Of a stretch of DNA of 64,000 bases, positions 12,274 to 25,406 are shown piece after piece. The position numbers and the translations under genes were made by a program. Source of the DNA: Neodiprion pinetum. Its lineage: Eukaryota > Arthropoda > Insecta > Hymenoptera > Diprionidae. The notes beneath the pieces were generated by a model. That model ran no database searches, was not told where the DNA came from, and worked only from the letters and a program-made list of their open reading frames with translations. Position 1 is the first letter of the stretch. Each line of letters begins with the position of its first letter. Where the stretch lies: the NCBI RefSeq assembly GCF_021155775.2, contig NC_060238.1, positions 24,334,470 through 24,398,469 on the forward strand. The letters are read 5' to 3'.

Positions 12274-13596
12274 ACATATATAAATAAAATCAATTCTCGA
12301 GCGTATGAAACGTTGTTCCATCACCGGTATACAAGACATTACGTAATATACTCTCACCTTGCACATAGTGCATAATTCATTATCTACATACTAAAATCTG
12401 AGCACAGTGTGCATACACGTGTACGAAACGTTATAGGTAAATACATGTACACGTTATTATCCCTTCGCTGCAGACCCAGTATTGTATAAATTTTCCCACG
12501 CCGATAATACGGAGATACGAAGTTGCACGCGGTAGACGGAAAATTGGATCACAGGTAGAATTTCGACAACAAATCCGATCGATATGCCTGGCAGAGTTTG
12601 ATTTTACACCCTAGTTTTCAGTAATTTTCAGTGTCAAATATCGGACGGTATAAAAGTGTCGAAATATTTCAGAAAAGCTGACGGAATAAAAATACACAAA
12701 TGCGGGAGTGAAAGTAAAAGGGGGGAGAAAGAAAAAAAAAACATGCATATCCAATTAAAAATTCTATAAAGCAAAAGTCGGTTAGGTAAACATCGTGCGA
12801 ACTTAGCCAGCTGCAGAATTTTGTCAAGCTTCGTGATACAAGTCGATAAAAATTTCATCGCGGAACTCGAATGAATTATTTAGGGGAAGTTTCCCTCTCT
12901 CTTTCTCCGTGCGACACGCACTCCAGGGTATATTCGAAACGACGGGCACACACATCAAGGTATCAGGGATCTAGATCGACGTATAAACGTACCTGAACGT
13001 AACGAGCTTACGCATCTTCGATATACATCGTGACGAAATGTTATTATTACACGTGCACGCGGGACGATGGTTGTTGTTGTTGTTGTGGCCTTGTTTCGGA
13101 ATTATCAGGAGAATGTGGTACAAGCAACTACTGAGTAAATTTATAATTGATGATAGAGGTGTGAAAATAATTTTTGTTTCTTGATCAGAATTATAATATG
13201 CAAATTATATTTAAGATATTACGAAAAACATTGAGTGTGAATGGGTCGAACAATCTCAATGAAGAATTAGAAAAAGACGAGAAAGAATAGTACATTATGT
13301 AACAAGGGAATAATCCAATTTTATTCCTGCGTTACATATACGACTTTATTCCCGATTTAAAAGTATATTCTTTTTAAGTGTCAGTGGGATTTATCAGTCT
13401 GAAAACTATATTGTTGTTGAAAGATTGTAATAGTGCAGAGTGACGTAGTTCGAAATGGAAAATAAAGAGAGAGAAAACGTGATAAAATAAAAAATTAATT
13501 TGAGAGATCATATTTCCCGTAAATATGAGAAAACATTGCTACTTTTTTCCCACGGATAAGGGAAAAAAAGTAAGTAGAGAATAACACACCATTTTA

Positions 13597-13655
13597 CGTC
13601 CCGCTTTTCAGGTAAAAATAAAGTAAACATTATGGTTGAGTCGGGAATAAAAACA
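13597..13655 (+). repeat. Short dispersed repeat, copy 1
   Basis: GTCCCGCTTTTC.GGT, AAAAAT/AAG, GGTTGAGTCGGG.ATAAAA is shared with 56787-56840. Probably the end of an unrecognised transposon. Confidence 0.45.
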
Positions 13656-14103
13656 GTTTATTTTGATTTGAGATAAGGGTTTCATAAATAAGGCATTTAA
13701 AATTATTATATTATTAAACAGTGGTGTTTTTGATCCGATTGTACTAATAATTTTGGGCTCGATTTTATTACCGGATAGACGTCGAAAATTAGTCAAAAAA
13801 AAAAAAAAAATGATCGAGTAAATCTAACATCATGCGTGTAGATATAAGATGAATAAGGCGGATCAGCGATATACACATAAGGTGGTGAAAATCAGTTACG
13901 TCAAGTTAGGTTGGATTAGGAGGCCGGTTGTCGGCTTGACGAGATGGTACAGTTTGGGATAATGGCAAAGCTGGAGGTCCTTTAGGAGGAAATAAACCCT
14001 CCCTGCTTTTGCCCCCCACCCCTTTCCCACCCCTGAGGGTAGTTTATTAGCCCAACTCCAGTGCGTGGAAGAAAAAAAAAATCTGAAAGCTTATCCTGGA
14101 CAG

Positions 14104-14108
<5 letters not shown>

Positions 14109-14166
<58 letters not shown>
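14109..14166. repeat. (GA)29 microsatellite
   Basis: 58 bases of uninterrupted GA, the longest perfect dinucleotide tract in the window. Other CT/GA tracts are at 5051-5079, 21127-21150, 25361-25409, 36661-36692 and 51239-51262. Confidence 0.95.
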
Positions 14167-14170
<4 letters not shown>

Positions 14171-14662
14171 GGAATTTTCACAAAAATTAGTCACATTTAA
14201 TTTATACGATGTGAGAATTTTTTAGATTGAAACAAAGCAGCAAGTACGCGATTTATACGTTTCGAAAATTAATAAGGAATGTAGATATGATAAATTGTAA
14301 TCAGACTGGCTAAGAGTGAAGAAAATTCTGTGAGAACAAAGAGGATGCAAAAACAAAAAGAAAGAAAAAAAAATCACTGCGTCGAGATAAAAAAAAAAAA
14401 AAAAAAAAAAATGAGCATAAGCAAAGGAAAAACTCGAAAGATAAAATGATAACAACGCTGCCCAAGTTTCATCCGCAAGCGTTAGGGAGACGTTCGAGTT
14501 TATCTCTACAGGTATGCGAATGCGTGCGAGAGAGATAAAAAAAAAAAGGACACTCTCTTTTGCCCCTATATTCAGACAGTTTTGTTTAATGGTATTTAGG
14601 CCCGAGGGCTTGAGGGAAACGTTTCCATATTTATTTTACGTATATCTTTTCTGCCCCCCCTG

Positions 14663-14684
14663 CCCCCCCCCCCCCCCCCCCCCC
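14663..14684. repeat. Poly-C tract
   Basis: 22 consecutive C, following a second C7 tract; unusual in this AT-rich sequence and prone to sequencing error. Confidence 0.9.
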
Positions 14685-15299
14685 TCGTTTCGTTCTTTCT
14701 TTCTTTGTTTCTTGCGTTACTCTTATCTTCGCAAATATACGTATGTCATGGAAAAAGGGGAGAAGCAAAAAAAAAGAAATTTGGTTGTTAGCGTTAGAAT
14801 CGATTGGGAAAGATAATAAAACTAATTTAAAAAAAAAAAAAAATATGTAGAAAAAACTTGACATTAGTGTGGAAAAATGATCGGTTTCGTGATCCGCGGT
14901 TTACATACGTGCGTTGTTTTTTTACCCTACATGAGCAACGGTGATCTAAGAGAAAAGTTATTTGAATACAACAGTGAAAAAGTTTTCGAGTTGACGGGGC
15001 AATAAATTATGCTGATGCGTGTGTCCTTTGAATACATCATGCATTCATTGTATAATACATTTATGCGCATGTCATGTATATCCTGACGCAAGGATAAGAG
15101 CCGTTCGTTCGTGTGGAATAAAGTTTCTTAAAGGATTCGAATGATAAATAAGGAGAAGGAAGACATAAAAGTGCGAAAAAAAAAGTAACGAACGAAAAGG
15201 GAACAAAAAAAAAAAAAAAAAACTACTATCGAAAAAAGTGAAAATTGTTGTTAAATATCATTATCCAGCTTCTTTCCTCCGTATTTTTTTTCTCTTTGC

Positions 15300-15515
15300 G
15301 GCGGGGTTGAAGTTTCGAATTTGAAAAGTTCCGAAAACGCATAATTCAGAATTATTTTGTGGCGTAACTTGAAGTAAAGACATCGAACTTTGAAGTAACG
15401 ACAAACGCGTGACGTTTCGTCAAAACTTGACTCCGTCGCTTCAAGTTTCGCCGGGATAAAATTCGAAACTCGGCGCTTTCGGAACTTTTAAAATTCGGAA
15501 CATCAAGCCCCCGCC
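15300..15515. mobile_element. MITE with ~40-bp terminal inverted repeats
   Basis: 15300-15340 (GGCGGGGTTGAAGTTTCGAA to AAAGTTCCGAAAACGC) is matched in inverse by 15473-15515. The inner parts (around AACTTGAAG and CTTCAAGTTTCG) are also partly complementary. About 215 bp, no ORF. Confidence 0.6.
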
Positions 15516-18500
15516 CCCTTTCTTTCTTTCTTTCTTTCTTTCTTGATTTCTTTAAGTTTGCAATTCACCTACGTAAGATTACACAGTTTACCTCAAACCT
15601 TCCTCGTTCAATATTCAAGGGACTTCGAACGACGACGAAGTACGGAGAGAGCAGCGTCGCCAAATTGGCACCGAGCCTCTCCCAAAGTAAACCCACCTCC
15701 TTCACCTTTCTGTTCAAGTCAAGTGAGTTGTGTGTGTATAATATAAACTCTCCGCAGCGATGCGACAACGACTCTCGAGTTAAAGCCCACCGAGATCATT
15801 CGGAGCATCAATTATAACCCTGCGGCCGAAAACAGTGCGAACAAAAAGCAGGCATCGCTGTACCGAATAATTACCACACGATCGTTACAGGTTGTACTTT
15901 ATTTTCCGTCCCTCTTTTCATCGTTAATCGAGTCGATGATCATTCGTTGATCTTTTCGTCGCGACGTTTGATTGTCGCTGTTTAACGATAAATAATACAC
16001 AAAATACCGATTAAAAGAAAAGAGAATCAAATTAAATGAAAAGAAAGTTTTTCAAACACAGGATATTGTAAGGAGACGGGTGAACTTCGGATTCGTGACG
16101 TTTGATCGAATCCACGAAATTATTGTCAAAGGCTGAAATAACATTTGATCAAAACTTTGTCTTATCCACATAGAATGAATAAACAAATAATCGTACGAGG
16201 ATGTGTAAAGTATAAGCTTGCGTAGCAAATTTTCCCGGAATGTATATTTGTATTTTGTATTTACCTATATATGTAATAAATACACATACTCGATACAACG
16301 TGCAGCATTTGCGGAAACTAATTACACAGTGATGTACTAATTCTGCATACATACGTCTTACACACACACACACACATTCTCTTACGCTGTACGCTAATAA
16401 ACCGAAGTAGAGAAACTCGGCACTTCGGATACCAGGATATACGTGATAACAAAGCTGTAATTTACCTACAATATGATTACATAATATCGGAAAAGCCCAA
16501 GATACACATAATTCGATTCAACAAATTTTCATCTTTAAACGTATTTGAATATATTCGATTTTTTAAAAACTTTTTTCTATCCTACTATTTTATTTTATTT
16601 TTTTTTTCCTCTCATTGTAATTATATTTTATAACATTAAGCTCAAAGATATGCGTCCGGATGAGTCGGTCATAAAAAAAACATACATATCAGGGTGTTTC
16701 GGAAAAAAACGAGCGTTCCGCGTTAGGTAAAAGATCGCGCTCATTTGATTTTTCACTAAAAATTATACAGCATCGATAGGTGAAAAAATGAAAGCTATAA
16801 AGGCCGATTAATCGTATAATTAATTGACGGATAATTATATTACATATATATATATATAATATATACACTTCTTATTTCTCTTCTTGCTTGGTATTTCTTT
16901 AATTTTCTCCGACTTTACGAGTTCCCGGGCAAAAGTTCGAGTGTAAAATTGCGTGTGTGTATGTTTAACGTATATACAAATACACACATGCCCATCGACG
17001 CAAGACACCCGCACCTTAATTAAGAAGTCGGGAACTCGCCGCGGTAACTACTTCTCGCTGTATAACTGACTCCTGGGCACCGACGTAACTAGCAGTACCT
17101 CCTCCTCCTCCTCTTCCTCCTTCTTCTTCTTCCTCTTCCGACCGAGTCCAAGTTAATCAGGGAAAAGATAAACTTCTCTTTCCACCCGCACCTCAACTAT
17201 ACCGATCCGCCGGATTATTTTCCTAAGCTTTTTCGATGGATGATAAAAAAAAAAAGAAAAAAAAACCTTGCAGATTATAGACACGGCGTCTTAATCAAGC
17301 AAATGCGGCGCGCCTATGTTAGACTCGGGCTTCCTACTGTAACCAAATCGAACGATGTAAAAACGTCGGAATGTCAAAACGCCACGCCCAACATTTGTGC
17401 AAAGATTTATTTCAGGCGTGAAAAAACAAAGACGCTTCATTTACCGCGGCGAAAAGAAAAGGTATGGAAATCGATTTTTGTCTGTGTTTTTTATTCTTTG
17501 TCACGTAAAAATTTGCGCACGTTTTTTTTTCTTCGTCCTTCTTCGTGTTCATTTTCTTCTTTCTCTTTTTCTTTATTATAAGATCGTTCGAACGGTACCG
17601 AGTTTTGAAAATCGTCGTATCATCCGTCGCTTCTTGGCTCCTTTTTAAAAGAAGTCGAGAAATCGTACAACGATCATTGACGCATGGTTGCATATTTAAA
17701 ACAGAAGGATGAGAGAAAAAAAAAAAAAGGTAACAAACACCGAAAAACGAGCTCTTCAAAAATCCACCTCAGAGCATATTTCCGAGGAGACGGAAAAGTT
17801 CACTCGCATGAATAAACACATCGCGGGGAGAAGAGGGGTGCTTTTAATTTTGTACAATATTGTTACAAAAAAAAACACGTAGGTATCGAGCATCGAGAAA
17901 TGAATATATGAAATCTAGTGTGTCTGCGTGTGTGTGTGTGTCGAGGTGATAAAGGCAATTACAAAAGATTCTCTTACAACGCCGTGCTGCGCTGAACTTG
18001 TAATTTATGACACGACGCTGATCGAATTTGCCCCGTCCGAGTTTCGCGTACAGAGGAAAAAGTGTAGAAAGATTGAAAAAAAGAAGAAAAAAAAAAGGTG
18101 CGGAGCAATTTATCCGATAATTGAAAAAAATTGGAAGTGAATTTTTTAAACTCTAATAAGACGTACCTGCTACAAAGTAAACGTGATCCTGTTTTGACGT
18201 TGGATAAATCCCGACTTTCCTCTCTCTGTGTTTTTTTTAAATTTTTTTAATTTTTTTTTTTATTTGGCGAGTAATGATACAAAGAATACGTATAAAGAAA
18301 GTATGAGGAGGAAAGAAGAAGAGGGATATAAATACGAGGAGGTAAAGAAGGGGGATAAAATGGAAAACTTGAGGACAAAAGGTCCGCCCGGTTTTTCCTA
18401 CATATGTATACGCACATATGCATGTATATATATACATATATAAATATATGTATACGTATACATACCCACGAGACAAACTTTTATCCCGCAATGCCGCAGA

Positions 18501-21500
18501 AAATACATTATAGAATCGGTTCTTCGTGTATCCACCTCCCCCCCCTCCCCCCCCTCCGCGAACTTTATTTCCCTCCTGAATTCAAATATTTGACTTGATT
18601 TCTCTCTGCACGTTTTTACCAAAGCTGTTTCTGATCCGAATATATATTTGGTCGAATTGGCGAGTGGAATGGGGTATAGATTATTCCTGAAACGACAGAT
18701 TGATGAGAATTTTCTAAAATCTTCCTCGACGACGTCAACTCGTTAATGTTATCGCGGAAAATTGAAGGGTGTGATAATTGAGTTGATTGAAATTCTTATT
18801 TGCGTTATAATTAAACGATTAATTTTTCATCGATAAATCGAATATATGTTGTACGAATATTGTATTATTTTACAAGCCTGCAAGAATTCGATAACGATAA
18901 AACGACGATTGATACTGAGGATAAAAACAAAAAAAAAAAAATATATATAGAAAGCAAAAATTATTCTCATTTCTTTCGATAATTCAAACCGATTTATAAG
19001 TTTGTTTGCTGATACGGAACTGTTCTTTCGATTCGGGAAAAAGAAGACAAGAAAATAGAAAATTTGAAAAGATTGAAGAGGATGGAATGGAAATCCTACG
19101 GGATCGTTTCATCGGAACTTTCATCACTCTCGACAAAATCAAATTCTTTGCTTATTACTAGATGCATATCGGATAGGTGAAAAGATTACTTTCGAATCGA
19201 GTCTAGGAGGCAATCTCCGATAAAAAAAAAAAGTTGAAGATTGATCAAAGAAATTACAAATCAAATACCGTACAGCAAAATGCAGCCCTTTTAAATTATT
19301 GACATTTGAATGTTTAACTACACCTCATTGATGAGTGTTTAATCGGTCATGAAAATGGTAGGATTACGCAAAAATACGGTAATCATAGCAAATGTCACAA
19401 ATGAAGAAGGACAACGAAATTCGTTATTAAAATATTTCCCAAACATGCGAACTGCGGGCAGAAGAGTAGAATGGAAATCAGATTTCGTTCCGGGACGAGT
19501 GCGAAATAATCTGTGTTTCACGTACGCCAATGAATGGGGAGGAAAAATAAAGAGACAGAAATGAGGAGAAGACGGAAGGTTTTGAAAAGGTCTCTTGAAG
19601 CTTTCAAGTGTTCGTCATAGCAACGACGTTATTGTCTCGGGAAAAAAGCTTCGGATTAATCATCAATCTGACGTATGCAGGAAAAAAAAAAAAAAAAGTC
19701 AAGAAGATCATCGAAAGAAATAATAAAAGTAACAATATTAAAAACGACGATAACAAGTTTTGTAAACTAATACGAAGGATAACGGAGTTCAATTTCATTT
19801 GAAGATAAAAAGAAATTTTTTCACAACAACCTCGAGTCGAGAAAATATTGATCCGAGCAAATGGAAATCAATGGATTAACAAACAGTCTCAGTTTTTTCA
19901 AGTCGTTTTTTAAAAAAATTTTTAATTTTTTTTTAATAATTCATCATTCATTGTATGCGATAATGATAATGATAATATTAATAACGAAGCTTCGAGTCGT
20001 TTTACCTCCCTCTGAATAAACGGTGAACATAAGCCGTTCTATGCACGGTAGTGTAATAATAAACCTAAGGGAAATAATAATTGCTGTGGCCTGGAGGTCC
20101 GTCCGTGTGATTAAGCAGTGTTTAGAAGAGCATCCCGAGAGCGGCAACACGGCGTAGATTAGGATGGATTTTAATCACCTCGTTACCAACTACCGTGGTT
20201 ATTACACAATAACATTCGGGACGAAGAGCGGTAGGCCGTAATTTTTATCACTTTGGTTTTACCCATTTTTGTATCTAATTTCACCCGCCTCGACTAGCTG
20301 GATTATATACTAAAATACGACCCGATTAGGGGCGTGTAACGATAAACTTTTGCAGATAAACAATGAGTGAAAGAAAAAGAATGATACCTGATTGAATCGT
20401 GATTTTTGTTTGAACAAAATTAAACAAAACTTGAACAAAAACCCAGCCCAAAAATCAGTTAGCACGTACCAAATTTTCATACAAAAAATCGATCTCCGCG
20501 CATCTGTTAGAAATCTGTGATAAAAATCAAACCATCGGTAAAGATGGCTGCAAATAATTTCATTAACATTTTTTACACCAGTTAGTTTGAGACCCGACGT
20601 CAAGCAAACGCCACGCTAACATTTGCGAAACGGTCGTTTCAGACAAACGAGAAACTCCCTCGGGATCAGAGAATTGTGTTGCATAAAATATTCGTGCAAG
20701 TTGGGAGTTACAGCGGGGTCGAGTAATTAGGGCAGGCATATCACGGACATGGCGTAACGTGTATCAAGAGTAGAGCGAGAGGAAGAGAGAGGGAGAGCAG
20801 AGGAGAGGAGAAAGAGAGAGAAAGATAGACGTAGTAACGCCAAAGGGTTTAAGGCTAGGATCGCGAGGTATGCGCGTTACGCAAAATTGCATAAAACTGC
20901 TTCAAGAGCAGACGAACAAATTCCTCCTTGGAATTGAAACATGGCGAATGTATAAATAAAAGTGCGACGAGATCAATTCCGTCAAGAAATCGTAAACGAC
21001 AAGCAAGCGCGGTTGGTCTGAAAGTTTTCAAACGCGTTTCGCAAATTTCACGCCAAATTCGCACAAGGCTATAAATGTTCGTGCTGGCATGTTGGAAGGA
21101 GTAAAAATGATGAATACGTGAAAACGAGGGAGAGAGAGAGAGAGAGAGAGAATATCATCGATAGTTCGCCGTTTGCATCCACGACGGAATTCACAATCAG
21201 ACGGATATATATACATATATATAATAGGATAGATAGGAATATAGAAATCCCGTGTAAACCGACTGCAGCCGGATATCATTTACGGAGCCGGATTCTGCGT
21301 GGGGTTGATAAAATATGGCGGGATGATGAGAGGGAGGGGGAGAAGGGGGCGAGGATCTCTGGTTCCCGGTAATGAAATTTCTGAAATACCTCAACCCTGT
21401 AGAAATGCGCGGAGACACCTTACCTTGCTTCCTTAACTCAGGTTGCTGGATGGCTGGGTAATAACGAATCTGCCCCCCTCTCCGCCGCCCCTTCAAAACT

Positions 21501-22965
21501 TGTCAAATTTAATTCCTCCGACGTTTACATGTATGTTACACAGGGAATTTCGTGCGAACCCGAACAACGTCCGACTGATTTTTGATTACGTTCAGAAAAA
21601 TTTTCTGCTATTTTTTTTATATTTATTACACTTTTCTTCTTTTTTTTTTTTTGTTTGAGCTTATATTTAAACGAACAAATTTTGACTCTGTAGATCGAAT
21701 AATAGGGAGAACCGTTTTTTTTTTTCTTTTACGTTGATAAACAAGTCTTCAAGTTTTTGGGTGATAGCTGACGTGGATGCGTATTTGGAAAAACAAAGAG
21801 AATTTTCTTCACCAAGACGCGATGAAAATTACGTAGGTTTTAGATTTGAATGAGGGGAAAATCCCATACGAACATAGAAGTACGAAGAATATTGATGATT
21901 CGAATTTCGTTCATCACTTCTTTCACATTTGTAGTTTATTGATAATTAATTATTATTTTTCAACAAACGTGTTTTAAATGCGAAACTAAAGTTTGTCGAG
22001 TTGTAATTTACGATAAACGTTTCGAGAAATAGGTATTTTTTCTTAAAATCTGAAATATCGTTGTGATTTCTACAAAAGTAAAATTTACCCAACGAAACTG
22101 TATTTTCTTTTGTTAGCTACGTTGGGGAAATAAAAATTTGACATCTAGTAAAGTATTCAAAGTGCACGTTCAACATCTACTCTTCTTTGCATTCCGCTAG
22201 AAGCAAAAAAGAAAAAAAGAAAAAAAGAACTTGTAAACCACACTTTCGTTACACAGAGTATCGTGACTACTACGAATGCATTTTTACGCCACGCGTATTT
22301 GTAATATTCGTTTTTGGCTCGCGCAAATTCCACAGACTTGCGATAATTACAATTATATGAGCGATGAAAATTTCTACATAGCCGCGAATATGATGCAAAA
22401 AAAATATAATCGTTGTTACGTAGAATGGGTCAAAAGTGACGCTATCAACCTCTGTTATCATTTGTTTTTGAAGAGCAACCCGGAAAAAATATATCGCGCG
22501 ACTGTTTGTCTAATCTTTTTCCCCAAAGCAGCTTTATTTTCCTTGCCGTCTTAGCGATTATGTTCGTTGTCAAAATACGTCACTCGTGTCCTACAAACTC
22601 AAGATTGTCGACGAAATATTACGAGAAGAATAATAAAGAATACAAAAATAAAACCTGTAAGACGAAAAAGAAATTGTCGTTGAATAAATGAATATGAAAA
22701 TTTCTACCAACTGTTCGCGTTGTTTCGTCAATAATTATTTTTGTCAGGAGATAATTCCAACTAAAGAAAAAAAAAAAAAATAACTTCACACGCGATTTTG
22801 GTATTTCCATTAAAAGTTACGTAATGTCAGCATCGGCGTAATTCAAGAAATGATAACGATACGCAAAGACATCAACGCAAAAGCGAATCGCAGGCGGGCA
22901 GATAGCCGAGGGAATTATTATATTTATATTATTATATATTATACATTATATCCGACGTATTGAAA
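15516..22965. other. No gene supported
   Basis: Intron-like DNA with pyrimidine-rich (17096-17140), purine-rich (20770-20830) and TA-rich tracts. CAGGGTGTTTCGG near 16691 may be a transposon end. An orphan frame at 22276-22554 is discussed under findings. Confidence 0.5.
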
Positions 22966-22974
22966 TATATAAAA
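22966..22974 (+). promoter_or_regulatory. TATA box of the lectin pseudogene
   Basis: TATATAAAA lies 58 bases before the ATG of the pseudogene at 23032. Its survival suggests recent inactivation. Confidence 0.5.
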
Positions 22975-23031
22975 GAAGTGAGCGGAAACTTTACGCAACT
23001 GTCGACACGATCTGTTTCGGTGCTGACAGAT

Positions 23032-23749
23032 ATGGGCTTGAAAATGATTGGACGGTTCGAATCGCTGCTCCTGGAGCTTGCGTGCCTCTTGACCATACTG
23101 GGATTTTTTTACCCGTGCTTAGCGGCTTGACGCTTTCTCCAGGTAAGAGAGAACATGGCAATGCTTGAAAGTGTAGGGATAAAAAAACTACAACAAACTC
23201 CGCGTCCAGGTGATAACACGAGGATCTCGGCTTCGATCCAAAGAGAAAAGGCAATCGCATCTCTTCCGGACGGCTACGCCCCGATTCTCGACTCAAGCGT
23301 GGCTTACAAGCTCTAGAACAAGAAGGGAGTAACCTGGATGGAGGCGAAAGCGCTCTGCGAGAGGGAGGGTGCTAGTTTGGCAGTGGCCGATAACCAAGAA
23401 ATGTACGAGTACCTGATGGCGAACAATTCTTACACAGTACACGTGGGCATTTATTACAAATTCGACGAGTGGATCAGTATTCGTGACGATAAGTTCTGAT
23501 TGTTAAAAATCGTAAAGTCTGCGACGTTTACGTCAGATAAGCGATTGTTTCTTCCGTTTCATAGAATCGACCGTAAGCAACATACCATGGAAGTCTGGTC
23601 AACCTAACAACAGTCAAGAATGTGTTTGGATAGGAACTTTCTACGGGTCACTAGAAACTATCGATTGCCTGGTAACGACTTCGCATTACGCCTGCGAGCT
23701 CCCAATTCCTGAAAAGGACCCTGCGACGAACAGTGTCAAGCCAACGTGA
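23032..23749 (+). pseudogene. C-type lectin-like pseudogene with three lesions
   Basis: It has the three-exon layout of its intact neighbours: exon 1 about 23032-23142, exon 2 23210-23488, exon 3 23565-23749, all joined in phase 1. Exon 1 encodes a signal-like segment (ESLLLELACLLTILGFF) but runs into a stop because a T7 tract (23104-23110) is out of frame with the remainder of the exon. Exon 2 has an in-frame TAG at 23314-23316 in the middle of the lectin domain (SVAYKL, stop, NKKGVTW). The exon 2 donor, GTAAGT in consensus, reads ATAAGT (23489-23494). Exon 3 is still clean: NIPWKSGQPNN, Cys residues and the terminal YACELP. A TATA-like box (22966-22974) and an AATAAA near 23856-23861 remain. 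Intact relatives are secreted carbohydrate-recognition-fold proteins of insect hemolymph. Confidence 0.85.
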
Positions 23750-24671
23750 CCGACAACCAGGCTGACCCTGATCGCGAAAATTTTAAATATAACGTAGGAT
23801 TTATGTACTTTTGACGCAGTAAACAAACAATGATTACAACGATTGCCAAGTGAAAAATAAAACCCGTATATCCGATCCGATCCCAAGATATTATTGAAGT
23901 TTGGCAAAGATTTGATATTTTCTCTTTTCTTTGTCGGGTAAACCAATTCGCCGATAACGCTGTTTCAAATACAGAGATCTCGGATCTTGTCGCAAAAATC
24001 GAACGTAACGAGTTCGGATCGTCGATCAATAGTTGTAAGACACCCCCGAGCAGCGACTGCTTCTCATGTAAAAAAATCCCAATCGACGAGTAAGAGGGAA
24101 CGAAAAAAGAGTGAAGACGAAGTTGAAGTTTCACGTGTCGAGGTTCATGACGAGGAAAAATACCGTCTGCGTATCTGACGTAAAGGAATTTTCTCCTCGT
24201 TAGTTCAACATCACAAGTACCGACTGATTCGTTGATCGATCTTCGTAGTTTCGTTAACACGCAAAATCGATCAACGCATGAACCTACGCGTCATAAAACT
24301 TGCGGCAGTAACTATTTTTTTATGCAACACTAGTAACGAAAGTAATCGTTTCTGCGACAGTACAAAAAAAAAAAAAGAAAAAAAGTACGCTTTTACGTCC
24401 TAGTACCAAAAACTGCTTCATTTCCGTACTCTGCTATAAAACGTAACTTGTCAGCCACAAGCCTGTTGTCAACCATCATGAGCATCATAAAGGCAGACTT
24501 TTTTCACCGACACCTTCCAGCAAGAAACACAATTCGTATTAATTTTTTTCGACCGTATTCCAATTAGTCTCCGCCTCGCGCAAAGGCGCCCGCAATAACG
24601 ACGCGGGGGGAAAAAAGAAAACGAGCGAAGTAGAGCGAAAAGAAAGCGAAAAATTAAAGAGCGAGACTCAC
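23750..24671. other. Between lectin pseudogene and Dys exon: nothing assigned
   Basis: The pseudogene's old 3' untranslated region, then unassigned DNA. The long minus-strand frame 23736-24260 has no supporting signals. Confidence 0.5.
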
Positions 24672-24777
24672 CCTTGCCGTGAAGCTGCTGTCGATTGGTG
24701 TCCGCACGAAGATTTTCAGCGGTGTGCACCAGCTCGTCCAATTGTGGTTTCTTCTGCTCCAATTCTCGCAGCACATT
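24672..24777 (-). CDS. Dys: Dystrophin internal exon, spectrin repeat continuation
   Basis: A 106-nt exon bounded by a CTTCACAG acceptor and a G|GTGAGT donor, phase 0 in and phase 1 out. It encodes 35 codons plus one base: NVLRELEQKKPQLDELV at the start and TNRQQLHGK near the end. This is an amphipathic helical spectrin-repeat segment continuing the repeat begun in exon 37473-37571. The next canonical rod exon should start with two bases completing a codon; I could not find it between here and the left edge, so it may be outside the window or too short to see. Exon 4694-4951 also accepts phase 1, so a direct splice to it would be in frame. Confidence 0.88.
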
Positions 24778-24935
24778 CTGTGAAGAATGAATAAAAAAAA
24801 AAAAACAACCGTCAAGCGAGCAATTTTACGCAAGTTTTAAATACGAACAATATTGAATAAGGAAACGAGTAATAGATTATTTAAATATTTTTTACTGTGT
24901 TCAAAAAATTTTCTGCAATTGTCCGAACTCTGAAA

Positions 24936-25240
24936 CGGTACCCTGAATTTTCTCAGATCCATCATTCAGCTGATTAATTATTTATAAATATCAAGAGTAA
25001 CTTTGAATGGGAACTTATTGAAAATTCTCAAGAAATTCTCGAAAACTGTATTTTTTTCCAAACGTTTCAAGTCCGGGTCTATGATAGGCCGGATTTTGCC
25101 TAATTTCTAGAAATTTTAATTTTTTTGACCAACTAAAACAGTGCGAACGGTTCGAGAATTCCCAAAAAAAATTTCGAACCTTCCATTTTTCACTCAGAAC
25201 ATTTCTAGACCGATTTTATCATGAAGTTGGATGTCCTAAA
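24936..25240 (+). repeat. Second copy of the older dispersed repeat (uninterrupted)
   Basis: It reads CTGAAACGGTACCCTGAATT where the 7.9-kb copy is split by a TIR element, then parallels it through TTTCTAGACCGATTTTATC. No coding capacity is seen. It lies just upstream (Dys direction) of dystrophin exon 24672-24777. Confidence 0.55.
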
Positions 25241-25359
25241 AAAGATAGACAAAAATCGTCCCGTAAAGAAAATGGTCTAAAAATATTTTGATTAAAAAAT
25301 AGAAGCGTTTGCAAAATGAAAGCAAAACGGCTCCGTCAAGTAAACGAACGGATATTAAT

Positions 25360-25406
<47 letters not shown>

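Noticed and set aside
14101..14170. Possible CRISPR or satellite array
   Set aside because: It is a simple GA dinucleotide tract without spacers; no array of direct repeats was found anywhere in the window.
23736..24260. 174-codon minus-strand ORF, the longest single frame in the window
   Set aside because: It overlaps the lectin pseudogene's last bases antisense, has no promoter, splice or domain signal, and mixes runs of unrelated composition. It is probably chance.
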